From an uncultured Christensenella sp. (GTDB lineage: Bacteria > Bacillota > Clostridia > Christensenellales > Borkfalkiaceae): DNA of 64,000 nt. Shown in pieces: positions 33,260-43,527 of the stretch (position 1 is its first letter; every line of letters begins with the position of its first letter). The translations under genes were made by a program, and so were the position numbers. The DNA lies in assembly GCA_910586065.1 (NCBI GenBank), contig CAJUGI010000001.1, positions 558,001-622,000 of the forward strand, given 5' to 3'. Under the pieces are notes generated by a model that ran no database searches, was not told where the DNA came from, and saw nothing but the letters and a program-made list of their open reading frames with translations.

Positions 33260-35623
33260 CTATTTAAGCTTTATAAAAGTAACGCCCGTTTCTCCCTCGC
33301 CGTATTTTCCGGAGCGGAAACTTTCAACACGCCTGTGCTTTTTAAGGTGTGCGTGTATGGCGCTTTTTAGTTTTCCAGTACCCACGCCGTGAATTACCTT
33401 TATTTCTTCAAGATTATCAGTAAGCGCCCTGTCAATAAAATTATCCACTTCATATAAAGCTTCAATAACCGTAAGTCCTAAAATATTGATTTCAAGTACC
33501 GGCTGAGATTTCGGCAGAGTTTTAACAACTTTCACCTTTTGCGGCGGCGCTTTTTGAAGTTCGCCAATCACCAGAATAGAAGAAAGCTTTAAATGCATCT
33601 TAATGTTGCCGCACAAAACTTCCGCTTCCCCTTTGTTTTGCGAATAACCGGTTACAATTCCTTTGCACTCCATCGGTTTAACGAAAACTTCTACGTCCGG
33701 CTTGATATTTTGCGGTGTTGCGGGAACGTAGTCGCTCACCTTTTTGATTTCTTCATCTTCCTCAAACATACCGCTTTTAATCTTATTTTTAAGCGTGCGC
33801 GCGGCGATTAAATCAGTTTCGGAAAGCTGTTCTTTTTTGAAAATCTCCTCTATTTTTTCAAGCATTTCTTCAGCTTGCGCACATCGTTCATTAATTATCC
33901 TGCGGCTCTCACTGCGTGCCGAACGGTTAACTTTTTCCTTTTCACGGTTTAATTCTTCAATTTGAGAATTAATTTTATTCAGTTTTTCTTTCCACTCACG
34001 TTCATAGCCCGAAATTTCGGCAAGTTTTCTGTTAGCTTCGATGCGACTCTCCTCCGCAAGACGAACTATGTTTTCAAAACTTCTCGCACCTTCCGAGAGA
34101 TAGCCTTCTGCGGCGGTTAAAATGTTTTTATCCATTCCAAGGCGGCGGGCAATTGCAAGCGCACAACTCGCGCCCGGCAAACCTATTTTTATGCTGTATA
34201 GCGGTCTTAAAGTGTTTGCATCAAATTCCATACTGGCGTTTTCGATGCCGTTTACCGAATACGCAAACTCCTTTAAAGGCGTAAAATGTGTGGTTATAAT
34301 GCCTTTCGCACCACTGTCAAGCAAATGTTTTGTAACCGCTTTGGCAATTGCCTGCCCCTCGTCCGGGTTAGTTCCACCGCCAAGTTCGTCAATTAAAACG
34401 AGACTGTTACCGTCGGATTGATGACAAATTTCGATTACATTCGTTATATGTGAGGAAAAAGTTGAAAGACTGTCCTCTATACTTTGGCTATCTCCGACGT
34501 CGCAAAAAACATTTTTGAAAACGGCAACGGAACTGCCTTCGTCGGCAGGAATAAACAGTCCGCAAGCCGCCATAAGGCAAAATAGCCCCGTCATTTTTAA
34601 AGTAACCGTTTTTCCGCCAGTGTTTGCGCCGCTTAAAAGTAAAAAGTTATAACCGCCGCCGAGTTCGAGCGAAACGGGCACAACCGTTTCTTTGGAAATT
34701 AAGGGGTGTCTACCCTTTAAAATCCGTATATATCCTTTATTGTTGGTTTTCGGTTCAGTGCACTTCAAAAAATAGCAGTATTCAGCTTTTGCATAAAGCG
34801 CGTCAAGTTCAAACAAAATTTCCGTGTCCAAATTGAGTTGTGGAGCCATTTCGCCAAGCCGTTTGGAAAGAGATTTTAAAATTGCTTCAACTTCTTCCTT
34901 TTCATCCAAAGTTAACGCGATAAGCTCATTGTTGAGTTCAAGCACATATTCAGGCTCGATAAAAAAAGTCGCACCGGTTTTGGAGCGGTCGTGAACGAAA
35001 CCGCGGACGTGACTTTTATGTTCAGCCTTTACGGGAATTACAAATCTGTCGTTTCTTATAGTAACTATGCCGTCCTGCAAAAATTCCGCATCTTTACCAG
35101 AAGCGTATTCGGAAAGTTTTGCGCGTATACGCTCATTGAGTAACTTTATTCTCGAACGAATTGAAAACAGTTTTTCGCTCGCGTGGTCGCTTACGGCATC
35201 CGGCGAAATTATTTTTTCGGAAATATCTTCTTCGAGATTGCGGTTGAAATAAAGTTTATCGGCAATCAACCTTATCAATTTAATTTCTTCGTCGGCTGTT
35301 TTATTAACAGATTCATATGCGTACCGCGCCGCTCTCAACAAAGCCGCCGCATTTAAAAGCTCCCCGCAAGAAAGCGTTGAACCCTTTTGCGCCCTGATGA
35401 GTTCATCTTTTATATCCGCAAAATATTCAATCTTAGATATTCCGTAAGTATAAAGCAATTTTGTGCACTCGCGGGTGAGCGTAAGCCGGTTGCGGGTTTC
35501 CGCTAAATCTTCGGCAGGCGCACAAGCAAGAAGTCTTGCTTTCCCACCGGACAGTACAGCGTATTGAGCACACGCTGTCAAAATTTTATTAAGCTCTAAT
35601 TTTTCAATACTTTTCTTTAACAT
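33260..35623 (-). CDS. mutS2: MutS2 (ribosome-collision / anti-recombination ATPase)
   Basis: A 787-residue MutS2: core and clamp helices, ATPase with Walker A SGANTGGKT and Walker B LVLIDELGGGTNPDEG, a long coiled coil (about 510-600), a KOW-like region and a C-terminal Smr domain. MutS2 splits collided ribosomes and suppresses recombination. The Smr motif HGVGTGKL is kept, but the upstream LDLRG motif reads INILG, losing both Asp and Arg thought to be needed for nuclease activity. It starts one base after the U32 gene ends. Confidence 0.95.
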   Translation of the reverse strand: MLKKSIEKLELNKILTACAQYAVLSGGKARLLACAPAEDLAETRNRLTLTRECTKLLYTYGISKIEYFADIKDELIRAQKGSTLSCGELLNAAALLRAARYAYESVNKTADEEIKLIRLIADKLYFNRNLEEDISEKIISPDAVSDHASEKLFSIRSRIKLLNERIRAKLSEYASGKDAEFLQDGIVTIRNDRFVIPVKAEHKSHVRGFVHDRSKTGATFFIEPEYVLELNNELIALTLDEKEEVEAILKSLSKRLGEMAPQLNLDTEILFELDALYAKAEYCYFLKCTEPKTNNKGYIRILKGRHPLISKETVVPVSLELGGGYNFLLLSGANTGGKTVTLKMTGLFCLMAACGLFIPADEGSSVAVFKNVFCDVGDSQSIEDSLSTFSSHITNVIEICHQSDGNSLVLIDELGGGTNPDEGQAIAKAVTKHLLDSGAKGIITTHFTPLKEFAYSVNGIENASMEFDANTLRPLYSIKIGLPGASCALAIARRLGMDKNILTAAEGYLSEGARSFENIVRLAEESRIEANRKLAEISGYEREWKEKLNKINSQIEELNREKEKVNRSARSESRRIINERCAQAEEMLEKIEEIFKKEQLSETDLIAARTLKNKIKSGMFEEDEEIKKVSDYVPATPQNIKPDVEVFVKPMECKGIVTGYSQNKGEAEVLCGNIKMHLKLSSILVIGELQKAPPQKVKVVKTLPKSQPVLEINILGLTVIEALYEVDNFIDRALTDNLEEIKVIHGVGTGKLKSAIHAHLKKHRRVESFRSGKYGEGETGVTFIKLK

Positions 35624-35624
35624 T

Positions 35625-37802
35625 TTATCTAACCGGATTTACGGAATGCCCGCGGGTAAAATTGCCTGCGTAATATTCCTTTAATCTTTCGGATTCTTTA
35701 CATATTTCAAGTAAATTTTCAGGTTTATTTTCAAGCGTACAATCTACAAGTACACCAGCATCGCCTTTATCCGCAGCAAGATTTACGCAATTAAACAGTT
35801 CAAAGCGGCAATCGCCAGTTATATAGCGCCGCAATGTAAACTTTCTCCCTTCTTCGTCGATAAGCGCATATTCCCTGCGTTTTTGGCACTTGCCGCACTT
35901 CTTTTCAAACGGACAGTAAATTAAATCCATAACTTTTATTGCACCCGCCGAAAGATAAAATGAATTTTCCGTAGCAAGTCCGCCGGTTTCTTTTAAAGTC
36001 AGTTCCTTTGAAAACGCAATATATTTTGCATTGCAGAAAGTTAAACCAATCCGGTTGGAAATGTTCAACCCAGTGCCGGAAAAAAGAGGTTTTTTAAGTT
36101 CTTCACACAGTTTAAAACCATACAATCCGTCACAGTAAATCCCGTCGAAATTTTCAACGACCGATTTAATTTTTTCCACTTCGACACCGGTAAGATACGG
36201 CGGCAAATAAAGATATCTATCACCGCTAAATTTATTATCGGGAAACGTTACGTCCGCATAATTAAACGGCTTATAAATGCAAATGTTGCAGGGAACTGTT
36301 TTTTCATCTGTGTATATTGCTGCGATTTTATCGTTTCTTCCGTTCTTAATTTGCGGAATTTGAAATTTTTCTGTCAGCTTTTTATTTGGATTATCTGATA
36401 TAATTTTATAAAAATCATCAAAAACGTTCCGTCTGAAAGCATTCAATTCGGAAACAGTCATAAACACATAGTCCGTTTTAATTTCATCAAATTCAACGAA
36501 AAACGGATATAAATCCACCTTTTTAAAGCAGTTCCGGATAGCTTCAACCGTTAAAGGTTTGTTTTCAGCTTTTTGCAAACGTTTTTCAGAAACAAATTTA
36601 ATGCCATTTACCGTAATTTCAGCAAACTTACCAAGTGAAAAATCCGCAGATATTTTTATAGGTATCCGCCTCTTATTCGAAAGTAACTTTTGATTCAACG
36701 CCGTATCTGTAGTAATGAAAACCTTGTCGCCGTTTTTTAGCCTCGTCCGCGAAGACAAAACAAATCCGCCGCGAATTTCGCTTAAAAATGACGCCCCCGC
36801 AACTTCTCTTCCGTCCCGCAGTATTTTAAAACCGTCGCCGCTTAAAAATTTTTGCAAGCTATAACAGATATACTTGCCACTTTCAATTTTTACAGTACCT
36901 ACGTATTCACCGATATGACCTTGAACCTGTTGCGATAAAAATCCCCTATCTTGTCCGAAAGCAAGGCCTTTAGTATAATTTCCGCGGTTATAGGTGCGCT
37001 TCAATGCGCTTAAATCGGAGGATGACGCCTCATTTTTTATTAATTTTTTGTAATAATCAACAGCGGCAACAACATATTCAGGGCGGCGCATCCTGCCCTC
37101 AATTTTAAAGGAAAATACACCAGCCTCAATTAATTGTTGTATGTTATCACCAACACACAAATCCGAAAGCGATAGCCTATAAGACGGTTCTACAGCGACG
37201 GAATCCTCCAAAATATATTTTTTTCTGCAAGGCTGCTTGCATTTGCCGCGGTTCCCGCTATTTCCGCCGGCAAAGGACGAAAGATAGCACTGCCCCGAAA
37301 AACACGTACACAGCGCTCCCTGAACGAAAACTTCAGTTTCAATTTCAGCGGCTATCGCCTTAATATCTTCCAAACAAGTTTCGCGCGATAAAATCACTCT
37401 TGAAAAACCGTATTCTTTTGCAATGCTTGCCGCATAAACATTGCAAACGCCAGCCTGCGTGGACAGATGCAAATTTAATTGCGGATAATTAACTTTTAAA
37501 AATTTGCCTATGAAAATATCTGAAAGAATAATAGCGTCTGCTCCTCGATTATGAGCTTCAATTACGCTGTTTAAAAATCCCTCCAGCTCATTGTCCTTTA
37601 CAAGCGTATTCATAGCCACGTAAACTTTTACGCCGAAAGCATGCGCAAAACCGCATATTTCTTCCAATGAATCAAAGTCGAAATTTTCTGCAGAACTTCT
37701 TGCCGAGTATTGTTTTAGCCCTAAATAAATTGCATCGGCGCCGGCATTTATTGCTGCTATTGCACAATTTTTGTCTCCTGCGGGAGCTAATATTTCAGAC
37801 AT
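35625..37802 (-). CDS. U32-family peptidase-like protein
   Basis: A 725-residue U32 protein with DUF3656-like C-terminal part. Conserved features: LAPAGDKNCAIAAINAGADAIYLGLKQYSAR, the cysteine motif VQGALCTCFSGQCYLSS with CKQPCR, and KIEGRMRRPEYVV. Related enzymes (RlhA, UbiU/V, TrhP) are Fe-S proteins of O2-independent hydroxylation rather than proteases, so an RNA hydroxylation role is plausible. It begins four bases after the HAD gene, without a strong ribosome site. Confidence 0.9.
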   Translation of the reverse strand: MSEILAPAGDKNCAIAAINAGADAIYLGLKQYSARSSAENFDFDSLEEICGFAHAFGVKVYVAMNTLVKDNELEGFLNSVIEAHNRGADAIILSDIFIGKFLKVNYPQLNLHLSTQAGVCNVYAASIAKEYGFSRVILSRETCLEDIKAIAAEIETEVFVQGALCTCFSGQCYLSSFAGGNSGNRGKCKQPCRKKYILEDSVAVEPSYRLSLSDLCVGDNIQQLIEAGVFSFKIEGRMRRPEYVVAAVDYYKKLIKNEASSSDLSALKRTYNRGNYTKGLAFGQDRGFLSQQVQGHIGEYVGTVKIESGKYICYSLQKFLSGDGFKILRDGREVAGASFLSEIRGGFVLSSRTRLKNGDKVFITTDTALNQKLLSNKRRIPIKISADFSLGKFAEITVNGIKFVSEKRLQKAENKPLTVEAIRNCFKKVDLYPFFVEFDEIKTDYVFMTVSELNAFRRNVFDDFYKIISDNPNKKLTEKFQIPQIKNGRNDKIAAIYTDEKTVPCNICIYKPFNYADVTFPDNKFSGDRYLYLPPYLTGVEVEKIKSVVENFDGIYCDGLYGFKLCEELKKPLFSGTGLNISNRIGLTFCNAKYIAFSKELTLKETGGLATENSFYLSAGAIKVMDLIYCPFEKKCGKCQKRREYALIDEEGRKFTLRRYITGDCRFELFNCVNLAADKGDAGVLVDCTLENKPENLLEICKESERLKEYYAGNFTRGHSVNPVR

Positions 37803-37806
37803 AGTA

Positions 37807-38631
37807 CTATATAAACCCGAATTTTTCTATAATTTGAGCAACTGCGCCATCATTATTTGATATAGAAATAAAGTCCGCCGCTTGTTTCAGTTTTTCCGTT
37901 GCATTTGCAACAGCCACACCGAGTCCGGCAATTTTAACCATAGGTAAATCGTTTAAATTATCCCCCATAGCAATAGTTTTTTCAATTGGAATTCCATAGT
38001 GGTTTGCAAGATATTTTACCGCTTCACCTTTATTGTCGCTTATTGGTGAAATTTCAATTAAAACCGTAGCGCTGCAAGTCACGTCAAATTTATTACCTAA
38101 TAGTTCTGAAAGTTTTTTATATAACTCTTCCTGCTTATCGGCGGAAACCAAAACGGCAACTTTTTGGCAATACAGCTTGTTTTCAGTTACGAATTCAGAC
38201 ATTTTATCCCCTGCATACTCCGCTTCCACACAAACTATCCGCTCATAAGTCTGCAAATAAGGATTATCCTTTGGAATATTGGTATACAATGTATCGCCGC
38301 AATAAACGTTTATTGGCTGATTCAGTTCTTCAAGAGTGCGGCATATCAACGCCACGTCTGCATATTCCATTCCGCCTGATTTAATAATTTTTCCGCTTTC
38401 AATGTCTGCAATTATCGTGCCCTGATATGCAACGACCAGGCCTTTTAGCCCTAAATTTCTTGCCTGTGGCAAAATAGAACGCAACATTCTTCCAGTGCAG
38501 ACGCAGAAGATTCCCCCGCATTCAACATAATTGCTTATTGCCGCTCTGACTTTTTCTGAAATCTGCTGTTTATCGTCAATAAGCGTGCCGTCAAAGTCGG
38601 AAGCTATTAACCTATAATTGAGTTTCTTCAT
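37807..38631 (-). CDS. Cof-type HAD-superfamily phosphatase
   Basis: A 274-residue HAD-IIB phosphatase: motif I DFDGTLIDD, a C2 cap domain in the middle, and motif IV MGDNLNDLPMV. It hydrolyses sugar or nucleotide phosphates; the substrate is unknown. It overlaps uvrC by four bases (ATGA), so the two are translationally coupled. Confidence 0.92.
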   Translation of the reverse strand: MKKLNYRLIASDFDGTLIDDKQQISEKVRAAISNYVECGGIFCVCTGRMLRSILPQARNLGLKGLVVAYQGTIIADIESGKIIKSGGMEYADVALICRTLEELNQPINVYCGDTLYTNIPKDNPYLQTYERIVCVEAEYAGDKMSEFVTENKLYCQKVAVLVSADKQEELYKKLSELLGNKFDVTCSATVLIEISPISDNKGEAVKYLANHYGIPIEKTIAMGDNLNDLPMVKIAGLGVAVANATEKLKQAADFISISNNDGAVAQIIEKFGFI

Positions 38632-40436
38632 AAATTTTCTTCTAAATACGTTTTAATTTTCTTCGCCATATCTATGCTGATGCCGTTTACCGACGAAAGC
38701 TCTTCCACCGACGCATATAAAATTCCGTCCAATGTGCCGAATTTTTCAAGCAATGCAATTCTTCTTACCTTGCCTATTCCGTCTATTTCCGAAAGAACGC
38801 TCTGCAAATTACGTTTTGAGTGAATGTTTCTGAAATAGGTAATTGCAAACCTATGTGCTTCATCACGGATTCGCTGCAACATTTTAAGCGCGTAATCTCT
38901 GTGCGGAATTTTTATACTGTCGTCTCTGTAAAGTGTAAAAACTTCTTCTTCGCGCTTTGCAAGGGAAACAAGTTCTATCTCATCGATTTGCATTTTATCG
39001 AAAATTTCTTTAACCGAAGATAACTGCCCTTTACCGCCGTCAATTATTATTAAATCCGGCCTTGGAAATTTTTCCTCTTCTTCAGTGCCGAGTTTTTGAA
39101 GCCGCCGGGTTAAAACCTCTTGCAGAGAAGCAAAATCGTTTGCGCCCTCAACCGTTTTGATTTTAAAACGGCGATAACTGTTTCTATCCGCCTCTCCGTC
39201 AATAAATACAACCATTGACCCCACTTTGTCCACACCGCTGATATTGGATATATCATAACACTCCATACGGCGCGGATAGATTTTAAGCCCTAAAATTCCC
39301 TGTAAACGTCTGCATGCGTTCACCGTCATATCGTCTTTATGTTTAATTTTATCAACCGATTTTTCAAGGAAATCTTCTGCGTTTTCCTTTGCCATTTTTA
39401 AAAGCCGCGCTTTATCACCTAACTTTGCAAGAGTAATATCAACGGTTTTATCGAACTTTTCTTTGAAATAATTCTGCAAGAGCTCTTTCTCGCAAAATTC
39501 TTCGCATATAATTTCAGAAGGCACTTCGTGATTTGAATAATACTGAATTATAAAGCTTGTAAGCGCTTCTGCATCGGACATATGAGCTTCGTCAAGCGCG
39601 TAGCTCGCACCGCCCTGCATTATTCCCTTTCGCGTAACAAGCAAGTTAACCGCTGAATACAGGTTATTCGTTGCATAAGCAATTATGTCCGCATCTACAT
39701 ATCTGTTTAAAGAGGTAATTCTCTTCGCTTCGAGTTTTGAAAGCATTGCAAGTTTATTTTTGTAATCAAGAGCCAGTTCAAAATTCTCGTTTTCGGCGGC
39801 GGAAAGCATTTTTTCTCTTAAAACTTCTTCTGCTTCCTTATAATTACCGTCAAGAAAGCTTAACGCCTTTTTAACTTGTTCTAAGTAGTTCTCTTTGTTA
39901 ACTTTCCCCGCACACGGCGCCGTACATCTGCCGATATGATAATTTAAGCACTCGCGCTTTTTGCCCGTAGGCTTAGTGTGACATAGCCGAACGCAATAAG
40001 TCAATTGCAACGTATCAAGTATATCTTTGCAATTTATTCCGCCCATAAACGGACCGAAGTACTTGCAACCGTCCTTTTTTATCTTTCTGGTAATATAAAA
40101 ATTTGGAAATTCCTCTCGCAAATCCGCCTTAATATACGGATAGGTTTTGTCATCCTTTAAAAGAATATTATATTTAGGCTTATGCTTTTTGATTAAGTTA
40201 TTTTCAAGCGCAAGAGCGTCGATTTCCGAATTAGTAATGATATAGTTGAAATCCCTTATATTTTCAACCATTTTCATTACTTTTTCTGGTTTAGGCGTAT
40301 TATGAAAATATTGTCTGACGCGGTTTTTCAATACGCGAGCCTTGCCGACGTAAATAATATTTTTGTATTCGTCAAGCATTATATACACGCCTGGAGTTTC
40401 AGGCAAAAGTTTCAATTTTTCTTGAATTATATTCAT
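38628..40436 (-). CDS. uvrC: UvrABC system protein C
   Basis: A 602-residue excision nuclease subunit: GIY-YIG domain (PGVYIMLDEYKNIIYVGKARVLKNRV), a cysteine cluster (CVRLCH...CLNYHIGRCTAPC), UVR domain, RNase H-like nuclease (MECYDISNISGVDKVGSMVVF; IIDGGKGQL) and C-terminal tandem helix-hairpin-helix. It makes the two incisions around bulky DNA lesions. A consensus-quality promoter precedes it; it heads a tightly packed nine-gene run. Confidence 0.97.
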   Translation of the reverse strand: MNIIQEKLKLLPETPGVYIMLDEYKNIIYVGKARVLKNRVRQYFHNTPKPEKVMKMVENIRDFNYIITNSEIDALALENNLIKKHKPKYNILLKDDKTYPYIKADLREEFPNFYITRKIKKDGCKYFGPFMGGINCKDILDTLQLTYCVRLCHTKPTGKKRECLNYHIGRCTAPCAGKVNKENYLEQVKKALSFLDGNYKEAEEVLREKMLSAAENENFELALDYKNKLAMLSKLEAKRITSLNRYVDADIIAYATNNLYSAVNLLVTRKGIMQGGASYALDEAHMSDAEALTSFIIQYYSNHEVPSEIICEEFCEKELLQNYFKEKFDKTVDITLAKLGDKARLLKMAKENAEDFLEKSVDKIKHKDDMTVNACRRLQGILGLKIYPRRMECYDISNISGVDKVGSMVVFIDGEADRNSYRRFKIKTVEGANDFASLQEVLTRRLQKLGTEEEEKFPRPDLIIIDGGKGQLSSVKEIFDKMQIDEIELVSLAKREEEVFTLYRDDSIKIPHRDYALKMLQRIRDEAHRFAITYFRNIHSKRNLQSVLSEIDGIGKVRRIALLEKFGTLDGILYASVEELSSVNGISIDMAKKIKTYLEENL

Positions 40437-40450
40437 AATACCTATTTTAA

Positions 40451-40479
40451 ATTATACCACTTACAACTAAGTTTTGCAA
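40451..40479 (-). promoter_or_regulatory. uvrC promoter
   Basis: TTGCAA (40479-40474), 17 bases, TATAAT (40456-40451) on the minus strand, 15 bases before the uvrC ATG. I see no clear SOS box. Confidence 0.82.
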
Positions 40480-40489
40480 TAATTAAAGC

Positions 40490-40520
40490 AATAAAAAAAA
40501 TCTTGCCAGAAGGCAAGATT
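40490..40520 (-). terminator. Terminator after the pectate lyase gene
   Basis: On the minus strand AATCTTGCC-TTCT-GGCAAGATT is followed by a long T run, 19 bases after the stop codon. Confidence 0.92.
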
Positions 40521-40538
40521 TTTTGAATTTATAACAGA

Positions 40539-42991
40539 TTATTTACTTGCTTTTAAAACACCTGCAAGTTGCGGAACAAGCGTTTTGGTTTCTTCCGCAG
40601 TATGCATAAGTGTTACTTTAGAACGTCCGTTTTCATAATAGAATAAACTTGAGTTTGTATCAAAATCTGGAGCAAATCTTTGCTTTGTCACACTGCTCGT
40701 GCTCGCATTATTCATCTTATGGTTTCTGTCGCTGCCAATATAAAGATAATCTGCCCCTACGGCATTATTCTTATTCACTTTATTTTCATCGATTACGCAG
40801 TTGATTATTTTTGCCGAAGGCGTACCGTAACTACCCTTAACAAGCTCCACAGGATAGTGGTTGGATGCGTCTTCAGAAAAGTAACAGTTCTCAATAAACG
40901 CATACGCGCCTGCACGAAGTGAAATACTATACAGCGTGCTTCCCGAGTAATAGTTGTTGTACATGTGCATGTTTGCCTGTCTGCCGAGCGGCATACGCTG
41001 GTTGCAGCTCTCATAATAGTTGTGGTGGAAAGTTACGTTTGCCGTTGCATGACCGTCGCCGCCGCCAATAAGGTTTGTTTTGTGGGTTTTGATATAATGA
41101 TTATATGCTATCGTAATATTTTTAACGCCCTTAAAATCTGTCGAACCGTCACCGTCGCCCTTATCCTGCTCATCGCAAACGTCCCAGTAGTTCATGCCCT
41201 CGTCAAACGCATTGTGGTGAAGCCAGATATTGCCGTAAGGGAATCCACTTAAATCCTCTGCTTTTGAAGAATCGTCATTGCCCTCGAATGAACAACCGTC
41301 CTCGGTATAGTCGTCAAAGTGAATATTTCTCACTTCAATAGATGAACACATCTTAAACGTAAAGCCCCATTGGAAAATTGTGGCGTCTTCACCTATTCCT
41401 TCAATGGTCACGTTCTTCATATTGGTTACAGTACAGTCATTCCAGCAACTGTCATAATTCCAAACTTTTGTCTTAGAATCCTGCCTGCACATTATCTTAC
41501 TATTAAGTCCGTTGATAGGGAGGCATTCCGCACCATTATAAGCTGCAGGTCGCGTATTAAGCGTATTGAAACCGCCGGCAATAAGCTGCTCCTGCGTATA
41601 ATCCTTTTTACTGTCCTTAGTCAACGTAAGCGTGCCGTTACCCGACGTATTATTTACAAAATCCTCCGCCGTCAAAGGGTTGCTCTTGCCGTAACCACTA
41701 TATTTTTTTGAATTCCATGTTGCAGAGCCAACCGTACCTACAACTCTGATAATTACGGGAACGGTGTTTGCGTTGCTTTTAAAGCTTGCAAGATATTCGG
41801 CAATGCTTGTATTCTTACCGTCTATATTGTTTTTATTGTCCTCAGTGAGGTAGATTATCTTAGCGTTTATTTTCGGCGTACCGTCGTCTTTATACGCGCC
41901 CACGCCCGAACTGTAATTAAAATGCGCATAACCGGAACGGTCGTAGGAAGTTACGGTTACATTACACTCCGCTTTCTTGCTTCCCGCAACCACTTTATGG
42001 TATAATTTCCCTTTGACAAACCAACTATATCGGCACGGACAGTATCGCCATTTACGCGGATAAGTTCGCTGTCAATATCAATATAATTGTTAGCACTGCT
42101 ATTTTTATACGAAACGGTATATTCACTTACACCGCTCTCAACAGGGAATTCAACATACGCCCCCTCCGAATATCCTGCATAAGCAGAAAGCATAAGGCTT
42201 CCGGTTGAGGTAACCGTCCACTTTGCCCAATACACTTTATTACCCGTATCGTTTTTTGAAATACTCGTAACCGCAGCACCGTTGCACCCAATGTTGTCAA
42301 ACCAGCCGTCAAATCTGCTGTTTTCCTTCGTTGGCGTGGGAAGAGTAGCCCCTACTCCTTTCGTATAAGATGTAAGGTTAGTTTCAAGCACGCCGCCGTT
42401 CAGATTTAAAGTTACCGTATAAGTCTGTGCGGAATCCGGAGATGAATTCCATTTAGCCCAATATTCTTTTGCACCGGAATCATTTGCAGCTATCTCCGTA
42501 ACAGCAGTACCGGTACAGTTCTGATTGTCAAACCACCCCCCGAACGTTGAACCGCTCTTCGTGGGGACGGGAAGAATTGCCCCGACTCCGTAGGTATAAG
42601 CGGTTAAATTACTTTGAAGCGTGCCGCCGTTAAGGTGTAACGTCACCGCATAAGTCTGAGGTGTTGAAGAGTTTGAAGCCCATTTTGCCCAAAATTCTCT
42701 GTCACCCTTTTCCTTCGAGTAAATTTTAACAACTTTACCACCGGAATAATCTGACGACTTATACCAACCTTCAAACTTGTCTCCCGCTTTAGTAGGTGTA
42801 GGCAAAACAACTTCCTCGCCGGATACATAAGACGTAAGTTCGTCACCTTCCGCCAACGTACCGCCGCAAAGATTTAATGTTACGGAATAAGATTTCCCGT
42901 CAGCACCGCCGCCAAACGAGCCGCAAGCTGTTGCGCCGACAAGCGTAAGCGCCATAATTAAACAAATAATTATTTTGAAAAACTTTTTCAC
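40539..42991 (-). pseudogene. Pectate lyase (PL1) lipoprotein with Listeria-Bacteroides repeats, frameshifted
   Basis: The N-terminal frame (from GTG 42991, ribosome site CAGGAG 6 bases before it) encodes a lipoprotein signal (KKFFKIIICLIMALTLVGATAC), three InlB-like repeats of about 75 residues each ending in WAKW, and an Ig-like stretch. Near 41995 the frame breaks: GNYTIK should run into VVAGSKKAECNVTV, which is in another frame; adding one A to the short A run would repair it. The second frame encodes the pectate lyase domain (NIWLHHNAFDEG, DGDGSTDFKGVKNITIAYNHY, FHHNYYESCNQRMPLGR). A repaired protein of about 817 residues would be surface-anchored and cleave polygalacturonate. Sequencing error, phase variation and true decay cannot be separated here. 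Confidence 0.85.
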
Positions 42992-43025
42992 TGCATACTC
43001 CTGCATTTTATTTTATTATGTTAAT

Positions 43026-43054
43026 ATATTACCATATGTGTGAGAAAAAGACAA
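43026..43054 (-). promoter_or_regulatory. Pectate lyase gene promoter
   Basis: TTGTCT (43054-43049), 17 bases, TAATAT (43031-43026) on the minus strand. Confidence 0.72.
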
Positions 43055-43074
43055 CATTTTAACACTTAATTTTC

Positions 43075-43105
43075 AAAAAAATGACGGTAACCACCGTTAC
43101 CGTCA
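43075..43105 (-). terminator. Terminator after the ArsR gene
   Basis: On the minus strand TGACGGTAAC-GGTG-GTTACCGTCA is followed by TTTTTTT. Confidence 0.92.
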
Positions 43106-43107
43106 AA

Positions 43108-43446
43108 TCAACAACCCAAAAATTCAACGCCCTTAAGCATAACGTCGTTAACCGTATCGTTTACAAGACTGTAAAAAATTATTTTTCCGTGACGCTCGCT
43201 CTTAACTATTCCCAGATTTTTAAGCAATCTTAACTGATGTGAAACCGTAGTTTGGTTTATATCCAAAACCCTTGATAAATCTGTTACGCACATTTCTGAT
43301 ATCGCCAATGCAGAGAGCATTTTAACGCGCGTATGGTCTGCAAATATTGAAAAAAAGCATACTATACTGTCTAAAACATCGCCGTCCGGCACGTATTCCC
43401 TGACCAAATCTTTCGTACGTCTGTCCAATAGCATTGTGTCCTGCAT
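43108..43446 (-). CDS. ArsR/SmtB-family metalloregulator
   Basis: A 112-residue winged-helix repressor (FADHTRVKMLSALAISEMCVTDLSRVLDINQTTVSHQLRLLKNLGIV). The Cys in SEMCVTDL sits in the alpha-3 region used for metal sensing in CadC/ArsR; a CGC-less C-terminus ends in a lone Cys. It probably releases DNA on binding a thiophilic metal. It lies 102 bases downstream of copA on the same strand. AGGAGGCGAAAT serves as ribosome site. Confidence 0.9.
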   Translation of the reverse strand: MQDTMLLDRRTKDLVREYVPDGDVLDSIVCFFSIFADHTRVKMLSALAISEMCVTDLSRVLDINQTTVSHQLRLLKNLGIVKSERHGKIIFYSLVNDTVNDVMLKGVEFLGC

Positions 43447-43505
43447 AATTATTTCGCCTCCTACTAAAATTATAGCGGAATATATGCTTACATGTCAAAA
43501 TGTTA

Positions 43506-43527
43506 TAATGACGTATACTGTCATAAT
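43506..43527. promoter_or_regulatory. Inverted repeat between copA and the ArsR gene
   Basis: ATGAC-N7-GTCAT (43508-43524) within an AT-rich 102-base gap is a candidate ArsR operator, upstream of the ArsR gene. Assigned by position and symmetry only. Confidence 0.45.
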
